From Pseudomonas paralcaligenes (GTDB lineage Bacteria > Pseudomonadota > Gammaproteobacteria > Pseudomonadales > Pseudomonadaceae): a DNA stretch of 56,918 nucleotides. The stretch is taken from NCBI RefSeq assembly GCF_019655855.1, contig NZ_BPFX01000049.1:1-56918 (forward strand), given 5' to 3'. A program made the position numbers and the translations under genes. The notes beneath the pieces were generated by a model, which worked only from the letters and a program-made list of their open reading frames with translations, did no database searches and was not told where the DNA came from. Positions 39,323 through 46,193 of this stretch are shown piece by piece. The stretch's first letter is position 1. The number at the start of each line of letters is the position of its first letter.

Positions 39323-39754
39323 ATGCCTACCCAGCGATTTGCCCTGCCTTTTCTGCTGATCTGCGCCCTGCTCGTCGGCTGTGCGCCAAGCGATCCGCAG
39401 GCCGAGCTGGAAGCGGCTGTCCAGCGCCTGCAGGACGAGCTGGAGGCCAAGCGCAGCGACGAGGTGCTGAACCTGCTGCACCCGCAGTTCAGCGCCCGCC
39501 AGGAATTCGACCAGGACTGGGCGCGGCGCACCATGGCGCTGCTGTTCCTGCGCCACAAGCAGGTGCGGGTGATCGCCATCGGCACCCGCAGCGAACTCGA
39601 CCCCACCTACAGCGATCGGGGCCACACCCGCGCCGAAGTGGCCCTGACCGGTGCCGAGGGACTGATCCCGGACAGCGCCCGCCACTACAGCGTGAAGCTG
39701 GAATGGTGGCGGGAAGGCGACGAGTGGAAGCTGGCGCGTCTGGACTGGGAATGA
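39323..39754 (+). CDS. Small predicted lipoprotein
   Basis: The start at 39323 (MPTQRFALPF) is favoured by GGGAG eight bases upstream; an ATG at 39305 has none. The 143 residues open with a lipoprotein signal (lipobox LLVGC). A helix (AELEAAVQRLQDELEAKRSDEVLNLLHP) and a curved sheet with HYSVKLEWWREGDEWKLARLDW follow, resembling an NTF2-like or DUF4440-like fold. A role cannot be assigned. It converges with the membrane methyltransferase-like gene across a perfect inverted repeat. Confidence 0.8.
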   Translation: MPTQRFALPFLLICALLVGCAPSDPQAELEAAVQRLQDELEAKRSDEVLNLLHPQFSARQEFDQDWARRTMALLFLRHKQVRVIAIGTRSELDPTYSDRGHTRAEVALTGAEGLIPDSARHYSVKLEWWREGDEWKLARLDWE

Positions 39755-39755
39755 C

Positions 39756-39814
39756 CGTAGGGCGGGTGAAACCCGCGTATTCCGAGCTGAAACGCGGGTT
39801 TCACCCGCCCTACG
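39756..39814. repeat. Perfect 23-bp inverted repeat between convergent genes
   Basis: Arms at 39756-39778 and 39792-39814 are exact complements over 23 bases (beginning CGTAGGGCGGGTG), with a 13-base loop. It starts 2 bp after the lipoprotein stop and ends 4 bp before the stop of the minus-strand gene, so it fills the whole gap and probably terminates both transcripts. The GTAGGGCGGGTGAAACCCGC sequence is a repeat type seen in pseudomonads. Confidence 0.85.
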
Positions 39815-39818
39815 TCTG

Positions 39819-40370
39819 CTAGAAGACGTAGGGGATGAACATCCGGCTGCGCCCCATGTACTCGCGATAGGCCTCGCCGAAGTAGTCCAGGCACTCGGCC
39901 TCGTCGCGCCGCGCGGCCAGGTAGAGCAGCACGCTGGCCACCAGGCCCAAGAGCAGGGTGACGCCGTGCAGGTCCTTGCAGACGATGCCCCAGGTCAGCA
40001 GCAGCAGCGAACAGAACAGCGGATGGCGGATGAAGCGGTAGATGCCACCGGTGACCAGCCGCGAGGTACGCTCGAAGGCGTACAGCTCGTCGTCCTGGCG
40101 CTGCTCGCCGGGCCGGCCGTCGCGGCGCAGCTGGTAGAGGCCGAGGAACAACACGGTCAGCGAACCGAATAGCAGCACCCAGGACACCTTCTGGTGCAGC
40201 GCGTAGCGGTCCTCGAACCAGACCGGTGCGTTGAGCACCAGCAGCGCCAGCATCGCCTCCCAGGCGAGGAAGCGATAGAAGCCGTGGGACCGGGGGTTGC
40301 GCAACGTGCGCCAGGAAATGCCGAGCAATATCAGCGAACCGACCAGAAAACCCACCACCTGCATCCACAT
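39819..40370 (-). CDS. Isoprenylcysteine carboxyl methyltransferase-like membrane protein
   Basis: This is a 183-residue integral membrane protein. The ATG at 40370 follows GGAGG by eight bases; another ATG two codons on is possible. Four to five membrane segments are visible (VVGFLVGSLILLG, FLAWEAMLALLVLNAPVWF, VSWVLLFGSLTVLFLGLYQL, VTLLLGLVASVLLYLAARRDE). The C-terminal signature GGIYRFIRHPLFCSLLLLTW, followed by the RRDEAECLDYFGEAYREYMGR helix, matches the ICMT/PEMT/NnrU-type methyltransferase fold that binds SAM at the membrane. Substrate is unknown. It is divergent from the acyl carrier cluster. Confidence 0.75.
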   Translation of the reverse strand: MWMQVVGFLVGSLILLGISWRTLRNPRSHGFYRFLAWEAMLALLVLNAPVWFEDRYALHQKVSWVLLFGSLTVLFLGLYQLRRDGRPGEQRQDDELYAFERTSRLVTGGIYRFIRHPLFCSLLLLTWGIVCKDLHGVTLLLGLVASVLLYLAARRDEAECLDYFGEAYREYMGRSRMFIPYVF

Positions 40371-40452
40371 CCCTCGTTCCTCCCTCTGCCGCTTCGCCAG
40401 CCGCGCCCAGGCCTCTGATACACTGCCGGCCTCACAGTTCCTGGCGTACGCA

Positions 40453-40860
40453 ATGGACCGCACCCAACTGCACAGCCTGCTGCCGCACCAGGGCCCCGCC
40501 CTGTGGCTGGACGCCCTGCTCGGCCACGACTCCGGTCGCATCGAGGGGTTGTCCGCCTGGCATCACCTGGCGGCCTTCGGCGCGGACGCCTCGCCCTGCC
40601 TGCTGTTCGAGGCCGCCGCCCAGCTGTGCGCCGCGCATGGTGCCCTATATGGCGAGGATAGCGCCATCGACATGGCGCTGGTGGGCAAGCTGTCCCAGTT
40701 GCAGCTGCACTTCGAGCCGCCGCGCCGCGAGGGCGAGCTGCGTGTCGCCGCCACCCAGGAGGCGCTGAGCCCGGCCGGCGCCCTCTACGCCTTCAGCATC
40801 CACGCCGGGCAGCGCCTGCTGCTGGACGGCAAGCTCCTGCTGGTGCTGGTCCGTGCTTGA
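40453..40860 (+). CDS. Hot-dog-fold 3-hydroxyacyl-ACP dehydratase-like protein
   Basis: This is the first gene of a six-gene cluster. The 135 residues have LLPHQGPALWLDALL at the start, the FabZ/ApeP-like pattern in which the catalytic His sits in the LLPH segment (His12). Later come LLFEAAAQLCAAHGALY (the helix that in ApeP/FabA-type enzymes bears the second residue) and the strand LVGKLSQLQLHFEPPRREGELRV. It probably dehydrates 3-hydroxyacyl-ACP, though it could be a thioesterase-like hot-dog. It overlaps the ABC ATPase gene by eight bases. Confidence 0.72.
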   Translation: MDRTQLHSLLPHQGPALWLDALLGHDSGRIEGLSAWHHLAAFGADASPCLLFEAAAQLCAAHGALYGEDSAIDMALVGKLSQLQLHFEPPRREGELRVAATQEALSPAGALYAFSIHAGQRLLLDGKLLLVLVRA

Positions 40861-41737
40861 GCTGATCGACCTTTCCCACCTCTACCCCGGCGCCGATGCC
40901 CCGGCCCTGCAGGGCATCGACCTGCAGCTGCGCCCCGGCCAGTGCCTGGGCCTGCTTGGCAGCAACGGCGCCGGCAAGACCACCCTGCTGTCCCTGCTGG
41001 CCGGCGTGCTGCCGCTGCAGCGGGGCGAAATCCGCTGGGACGGCGAGCGCAGCCTCGGCCTGGTGCCGCAGCAGCTGGCCTTCTACGCCGAGCTGAAGGT
41101 GCGCGAGAACCTCGAACTGTTCGCCGACCTGTACCGCCTGCGCGGCGCCGAGCGTGCCCGCCGCCTGGAGCTGTGCATCGCCAGCACCGCCCTGGAAGAC
41201 AAGCTGCCGCGCCGCGCCGCGCGCCTGTCCGGCGGCGAGCAGCGCCGCCTGAACTTCGCCATCGGCCTGCTGCAACCGGCGCGCCTGTACCTGTTCGACG
41301 AGGCCACGGTCGGCGTCGACGCCGCCAGCCGCCAGCTGCTGCTGGCCGCCGTGGAGCGGCTGACTGCCGAGGGCCACGGGGTGATCTACACCAGCCACTA
41401 CCTGGACGAGATCGAGCGGGTCGCCCAGCGCATCCTCCTGCTGCACGAAGGCCGGGTGCGCCTGGACCTGGACAGCCGCCAGCTGCTCGACGACGGCCAC
41501 GGCCTGTTGCTGGAATGGCAGGACGCCGAGCCGGCCGGCCTGCAAGAGCTGCTGGCGCGCCTGCACCTGGTGGCCGAGCCGCTGCCGGGCGGCCTGCGCA
41601 TTCCCGCCCTGGATGGCCCGCAGTTGCTGGAGATCACCCGCTTCCTCGCCGACCGGCCCGGGCTGCCGCGCCTGCTGCGCTTCGGCCGCCCGTCGCTGGA
41701 GCAGCTCTACCTGCGCCTCAACGGAGGTCGCCTATGA
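40853..41737 (+). CDS. ABC transporter ATP-binding protein (export type)
   Basis: A GTG start at 40853 inside the end of the preceding gene gives 294 residues. Visible motifs are Walker A GSNGAGKTT (near 37), Q-loop VPQQLAFYAEL, signature LSGGEQRR, Walker B LYLFDEATVGVD and H-loop YTSHYLDE. This is the CcmA/DrrA-like subfamily that powers ABC-2 exporters. The C-terminal 80 residues form a DrrA-type tail. The permease gene overlaps by four bases, so the two make one exporter. Confidence 0.9.
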   Translation: MLELIDLSHLYPGADAPALQGIDLQLRPGQCLGLLGSNGAGKTTLLSLLAGVLPLQRGEIRWDGERSLGLVPQQLAFYAELKVRENLELFADLYRLRGAERARRLELCIASTALEDKLPRRAARLSGGEQRRLNFAIGLLQPARLYLFDEATVGVDAASRQLLLAAVERLTAEGHGVIYTSHYLDEIERVAQRILLLHEGRVRLDLDSRQLLDDGHGLLLEWQDAEPAGLQELLARLHLVAEPLPGGLRIPALDGPQLLEITRFLADRPGLPRLLRFGRPSLEQLYLRLNGGRL

Positions 41738-42918
41738 GGCTGCTGGCGCTGGTGCGCAAGGAATTCCTCCTGCTGCTGCGCGACCCCCACGCGCTGGCCG
41801 TGCTGTTCATCATGCCGACCCTGTTCCTGGTGCTGATGGCCGGCGCCATGTCCAACTACCTGCAGGACAAGCCGCCGGCCCTGCGTCTCACACTGGAAGC
41901 ACCCCAGGCCAGCGCCTACAGCGAGTTCTTCCACGCCGCCCTGGCCGCCCAGCTGCCGGGCAGCGAGCTTCTAGAGCACGGCGACGCGCGCAGCACGCGG
42001 ATCGACCTGCCGGCCGACTTCGCCGACACCCTGCTGCAGGACGAACAGCCGGGCCTGGCCCTGAGCTTCCCGCCGCAGCTGGACAAGCTGTCGCGCCAGC
42101 ACCTGCGCGGCGCGGTGCGCATCGCCCTGGCGCAGACCCGTCTGCTCGCCTTCCTCGAGGACAGTGGCGACGTGGACGCGAGCCTGCCGCTGGCCGAGCG
42201 CCTGGCCCTGGTCCAGCAGCGCACCCAGAGCCGGGTCGAGGAACACGAGCTGCTGGCCAGCGGCGACCTCAGCGGCCGGGCCAACGCCAGCCAGCTGAGC
42301 GTGCCGGCCTGGCTGATCTTCGGCATGTTCTTCGTCGCCCTGCCGATGGCCGGCGGCTTCCAGCGCGAGCAGCAGAGCGGCGCGCTGCTGCGCTTCCGCG
42401 CCCTCGACCTGAGCCTGGCCACTTTGGCCCTGAGCAAGCTGCTGCCCTACCTCGCCATCAACCTGGTGCAGTTCGCCCTGCTGCTGACCATCGGCGTCTA
42501 CGGCCTGCCGCTGCTCGGCCTGCAGGGCCTGGCCCTGCCCGGCAGCCCGGCGGCCTATCTGCTGCTCGCCATCAGCCTGACCCTCGCCACCTGCGGCCTC
42601 GGCCTGCTGCTGGCCGGCCTGGCGCGCAGCGCCGAACAGGCGTTGTTGCTCGGCGGCGGGATCAATATCATCCTCGCCGCGCTGGGCGGCATCATGGTGC
42701 CCAAGAGCGTGATGCCGGCGGCCATGGGCCAGCTGGCGGAAATCTCGCCGATGAGCTGGGCGCTGGATGCCTTCCTCACCCTGCTGGTGGGCCAGGGCTC
42801 GGTCGCCGACATCGCCCCCTACTGCCTCCGCCTGCTGCTGATGGCCGCCTTGCTCGGCGGCGGCGGATGGCTCCTGTTCCGAAGACGAGTGCAGCAAACG
42901 CAATGGACGACCTACTAG
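41734..42918 (+). CDS. ABC-2 type export permease
   Basis: This is a 394-residue membrane subunit. One N-terminal membrane segment (about 22-42, LAVLFIMPTLFLVLMAGAM) is followed by a large extracytoplasmic domain (about 45-200). Five further membrane segments lie at about 205-390. The AEISPMSWALDAFLTLL segment near 345 is typical of ABC-2 permeases of the YhhJ/DrrB kind. With the ATPase it would export a lipid-like product. It is flanked by acyl-chain enzymes, which points to the cluster's own product as cargo (inference). The acyl carrier protein gene starts 16 bases before its stop. Confidence 0.88.
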   Translation: MRLLALVRKEFLLLLRDPHALAVLFIMPTLFLVLMAGAMSNYLQDKPPALRLTLEAPQASAYSEFFHAALAAQLPGSELLEHGDARSTRIDLPADFADTLLQDEQPGLALSFPPQLDKLSRQHLRGAVRIALAQTRLLAFLEDSGDVDASLPLAERLALVQQRTQSRVEEHELLASGDLSGRANASQLSVPAWLIFGMFFVALPMAGGFQREQQSGALLRFRALDLSLATLALSKLLPYLAINLVQFALLLTIGVYGLPLLGLQGLALPGSPAAYLLLAISLTLATCGLGLLLAGLARSAEQALLLGGGINIILAALGGIMVPKSVMPAAMGQLAEISPMSWALDAFLTLLVGQGSVADIAPYCLRLLLMAALLGGGGWLLFRRRVQQTQWTTY

Positions 42919-43166
42919 AACAACAACTCAAGCAACTGCTGATTCGTGAGTGCGACAAGGAAGACGACATCGACTGGCAGAGCATCGCAGACGACGAACC
43001 GCTGTTCGGCCCCAAGAGCCGCGTGCAGATGGACAGCCTGGACGCCCTGCAGGTGTCGCTGGCCCTGCAGCAGCACTACGGCGTGCGCATCGAGGGCGCC
43101 AAGGACGGCCGCAAGATCCTCGCCAGCATCGCCGACATCGCCGCTTATATCCGTAAGCAGCGGTGA
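42903..43166 (+). CDS. Acyl carrier protein
   Basis: This is an 87-residue ACP with the phosphopantetheine site Ser in QMDSLDALQ (near residue 40). The flanking helices are MDDLLEQQLKQLLIREC and ILASIADIAAYIRKQ. The ATG at 42903 overlaps the end of the permease gene by 16 bases in another frame, and the ketosynthase GTG overlaps its stop. It is not the housekeeping AcpP, which sits in the fab cluster and has a strongly acidic DSLDTVEL helix. It is presumably dedicated to this cluster. Confidence 0.88.
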   Translation: MDDLLEQQLKQLLIRECDKEDDIDWQSIADDEPLFGPKSRVQMDSLDALQVSLALQQHYGVRIEGAKDGRKILASIADIAAYIRKQR

Positions 43167-44272
43167 AGCCGGTCTACCTGCAGTGCGGCGCCCTGCACAG
43201 CGCGCTGGGCGCCGACCTGGGTGAAGCGGCGAGCAACCTGCTGGCCGACCGCCGACCGCAGCCGCGCCCGTTCCTGCTGCACGAGCTGCGGCAGGAACGC
43301 CCCTACTTCGCCGTCACCGATGACGAGACGCTGGATGCGCGCCTGGACCGCCTGTTGGCCGAGACCCTGGGCGACGCGCCGGCCAAAGACTGCCTGCTGA
43401 TCGTCGCCAGCACCGCCCTGGACATCACCGAACTGGAAGCGCGGGCGGCCGAAGAAAGCGGCTTCCGTTTCGAGCATTCCACGCCGCTGGACCTGATGGC
43501 CGAGCGGCTGTGCCAGCGCCACGGCTTCCTCGACGCCTTCACCCTCAACACCGCCTGCACCAGCGCCGCCAACGGCCTGCTCTACGGCGCGCGGCTGACC
43601 GGTGCCGGCCAGTACGCCAGGGTGCTGGTGCTGGCCTTCGAGACACCCAGCGCCATTGCCCAACAGGGCTTCGGCGCCCTCGACCTGACCAGCCCCAGCG
43701 GCGCCTACCGCCCCTTCCACCCGCAGCGCGACGGCCTGATCCTCGGCGAATGCTACTGCGCCGCCCTGCTCGGCCCGGAGCCCGGACCGGCGCCGCTGGG
43801 CAGGCTGCTCGGCGGCTTCAGCGCCTGCGACACCAGCAGCTTGACCACCACCCGCGAGGACGGCAGCCATATCGACTGGGTGATGCGCCGTGCCCTGGAC
43901 AGCGCTGGTGTCGCGACCGAACGCATTGGCCTGGCCAAGCTGCACGGCACCGCCACCGGCGCCAACGACCTGGCCGAGAGCGCCGGCATGCGCCTGCTCT
44001 ACCCCGAGGCCATGCCACCGCTGGCCGCGCTCAAGCCCTGGCTCGGCCACACCCTGGGCGCCTGCGGCCTGAGCGAGCCCCTGCTGCTGCTCGCCGCCCT
44101 GCGCCGGGGCGCGCTGCCGGCGCTGGACTACGCCGGCGAGGCGCTGCTGCCGCTGCCAGCCACGCCGACGGCCATTGCCCCGGATGCCCTGCTGCTGGCC
44201 AACTTCTTCGGCTTCGGCGGCAACAACGCCAGCCTGGTACTGCAGGGTTGTCTTGCGGGAGAACCGTCATGA
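43163..44272 (+). CDS. Beta-ketoacyl-ACP synthase
   Basis: This is a condensing enzyme of the KAS I/II fold, somewhat short at 369 residues. The GTG start at 43163 overlaps the ACP stop. The active-site triad is visible: Cys in NTACTSAANG (near 132), His in LHGTATGAND (near 260) and His in LKPWLGHTLGACG (near 297). The glycine-rich end FFGFGGNNASLVL is present. It should extend the acyl-ACP of the cluster. Its partner is the chain-length-factor-like protein that follows with a four-base overlap. Confidence 0.9.
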   Translation: MKPVYLQCGALHSALGADLGEAASNLLADRRPQPRPFLLHELRQERPYFAVTDDETLDARLDRLLAETLGDAPAKDCLLIVASTALDITELEARAAEESGFRFEHSTPLDLMAERLCQRHGFLDAFTLNTACTSAANGLLYGARLTGAGQYARVLVLAFETPSAIAQQGFGALDLTSPSGAYRPFHPQRDGLILGECYCAALLGPEPGPAPLGRLLGGFSACDTSSLTTTREDGSHIDWVMRRALDSAGVATERIGLAKLHGTATGANDLAESAGMRLLYPEAMPPLAALKPWLGHTLGACGLSEPLLLLAALRRGALPALDYAGEALLPLPATPTAIAPDALLLANFFGFGGNNASLVLQGCLAGEPS

Positions 44273-44835
44273 CCGTCATCGCCGCCAGCGAGATCAGCGG
44301 CAGCGCCGCGCTCGACGACAAGGCGCTAAAAGCCGCCCTGGGCCAGTACCTGAGCAGCCCGCCACGGCGCATCGACCGCCTGATCTTCCAGGCCCTGCTC
44401 GGCGCCGCCCTGCTCAAGGACCGGGTGCGCAGCGACTGCGGCCTGTACCTGGCCTCGCGCCACCCGGCGCGGCCGACCATGGGCGCGCTGCTTGATGCCG
44501 TGTGCGTGCAGCAGCGCCAGCCCAAGCCCTTCGAGTTCGTCAACAGCGTGAGCAACGCCGCCGGCTTCCACGTCGCCCAGCAGCTGGGGCTGGAGGGGCC
44601 GAACCTGTTCATCGGCGCCGGGCCGCGGGTGTGGCCGCAGCTGCAGCGCCTGGCCGCGCTGGACCTGGCCGACGGCAGCGTCAGCCAGGCGCTGTTGCTG
44701 GAAGTGGAAGACCTGGGCGACTTCCGGGTGCGGGCCGTACTGCTGGAAGGCGCCGGGGGCACCCCGGCGGCCGGCTTCGACGAACTGACGGCCGGGATCG
44801 AGCTGCGCCGGCTGGACCTGCACGCCTCCGTCTAG
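44269..44835 (+). CDS. Beta-ketoacyl synthase-like chain length factor
   Basis: This is a 188-residue protein similar to only the N-terminal half of ketosynthases (Ketoacyl-synt_2 type), with VRSDCGLYLASRHPARPT and FVNSVSNAAGFHVAQQLGLEGPNLFIGAG. The position of the catalytic Cys is replaced (NSVSNAAG), so it is probably a non-catalytic partner that sets chain length, as in aryl-polyene-type systems. Its stop codon overlaps the dctD stop on the other strand by four bases (CTAG). No terminator separates the two. Confidence 0.75.
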   Translation: MTVIAASEISGSAALDDKALKAALGQYLSSPPRRIDRLIFQALLGAALLKDRVRSDCGLYLASRHPARPTMGALLDAVCVQQRQPKPFEFVNSVSNAAGFHVAQQLGLEGPNLFIGAGPRVWPQLQRLAALDLADGSVSQALLLEVEDLGDFRVRAVLLEGAGGTPAAGFDELTAGIELRRLDLHASV

Positions 44836-46193
44836 TCCTCGTCGCCGCCGGAATCCAGGCCGTGCTTGCGCAGCTTGTCGTGCAGGGTCTTGCGCGGCAG
44901 GCCCAGGGCCTCGGCCAGGCTACGCACGGAGCTGTGCCCCTTCGTCATCTCGGCGGCGATCAGCGCCTTCTCGTAGGCCTCCACCCGCTCGCCCAGGCTC
45001 AGCTCGTCGCCGCCGGCCGGCAACGCGCCACCGGGCAGGTCCAGGCCCAGGTCCAGCCCCATGGCGAAACGCTCCGCGGCGTTCTGCAGCTCGCGCACGT
45101 TGCCCGGCCAGGCGTGGCTGAGCAACTGGGCGCGCTGCCCCGTCTGCAGTTCGCGGGGCGGCAGGCCGTGGCGCCGGGCAGCGGCCTCGGCGTGGTGCTG
45201 GAACAGCAGCAGGATGTCCGCGCCGCGCTCGCGCAGCGGCGGGATGCGCAGCGGCGCAACGTTGAGCCGGTAGTACAGGTCGGCGCGGAAGCGCCCCTGG
45301 TCGGCGGCGGCGCGCAGGTCCTCCTTGGTCGCGGCGATCACCCGGATGTCCAGCGGGATCAGCTGGTTGCCGCCCAGCCGCTCGACCACGCGCTCCTGCA
45401 GCAGGCGCAGCAGCTTGACCTGCACGTCCGGGCTCATGCTCTCGATTTCGTCGAGGAACAGGGTGCCGCCGTTGGCGAACTCGAACTTGCCGATGCGCCG
45501 CTTCTGCGCGCCGGTGAAGGCGCCCGGCTCGTGGCCGAACAGCTCGCTCTCCACCACCGATTCGGCCAGCGCGCCGGCGTTGATCGCCACGAAGGGCCCC
45601 TTGCGGCGTGCGGAAAGGTCGTGCAGGGCGCGGGCCACCACCTCCTTGCCCGCCCCCGTCTCGCCGAGGATCAGCACGTCGGTGTGGATGGCGGCCAGCG
45701 CCCCCACCTGCTCGCGCAGGCGCTGCATGGGCGCGGACTGGCCGATCAGGCGGCCGCCCAGCTCGTCGCGGTCGGCCAGGGCCAGGCGCAGGCTGCGGTT
45801 CTCCAGCACCAGGCGGCGCAGCTCCAGGGCGCGGCGCACGCCGTCGAGCAGGGCCTCGCTGGCGAACGGCTTCTCCAGGAAATCGTAGGCGCCGGCGCGC
45901 ATGGCCTGCACCGCCAGCGGCACGTCGCCGTGGCCGGTGATCAGCAGCACCGGCAGTCCGGCATCCCGTTCGTGGAGCTGCTCCAGCAGCTGCATGCCGT
46001 CTACGCCGGGCATGCGGATGTCGCTGACCACCACCCCCGGCCAGTCCGGCGCGATGCGCTCGGCCACGCCGCGCGCGTCGGCCAGGGTCTCGACGCGCAG
46101 GCCGGCCAGATCGAGCGTCTGCGCCAGGGCCTGGCGCAGGTGTTCGTCGTCGTCGATCAGCAGGACCTGGGCGCGGTCGTCGATGGCACTCAT
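44832..46193 (-). CDS. dctD: C4-dicarboxylate transport response regulator DctD
   Basis: DctD is a sigma-54-dependent activator of dicarboxylate uptake genes such as dctA. The ATG at 46193 gives 453 residues. The receiver domain has LIDDDEHLR, the phosphorylation site Asp in VSDIRMPG and Lys in EKPF. The AAA+ domain has Walker A GETGAGKE, the sigma-54 contact loop GAFTGA and Walker B GGTLFLDEIE. A Fis-type helix-turn-helix lies at the end (VRSLAEALGLPRKTLHDKLRKHGL). It overlaps dctB by four bases. Confidence 0.93.
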   Translation of the reverse strand: MSAIDDRAQVLLIDDDEHLRQALAQTLDLAGLRVETLADARGVAERIAPDWPGVVVSDIRMPGVDGMQLLEQLHERDAGLPVLLITGHGDVPLAVQAMRAGAYDFLEKPFASEALLDGVRRALELRRLVLENRSLRLALADRDELGGRLIGQSAPMQRLREQVGALAAIHTDVLILGETGAGKEVVARALHDLSARRKGPFVAINAGALAESVVESELFGHEPGAFTGAQKRRIGKFEFANGGTLFLDEIESMSPDVQVKLLRLLQERVVERLGGNQLIPLDIRVIAATKEDLRAAADQGRFRADLYYRLNVAPLRIPPLRERGADILLLFQHHAEAAARRHGLPPRELQTGQRAQLLSHAWPGNVRELQNAAERFAMGLDLGLDLPGGALPAGGDELSLGERVEAYEKALIAAEMTKGHSSVRSLAEALGLPRKTLHDKLRKHGLDSGGDED

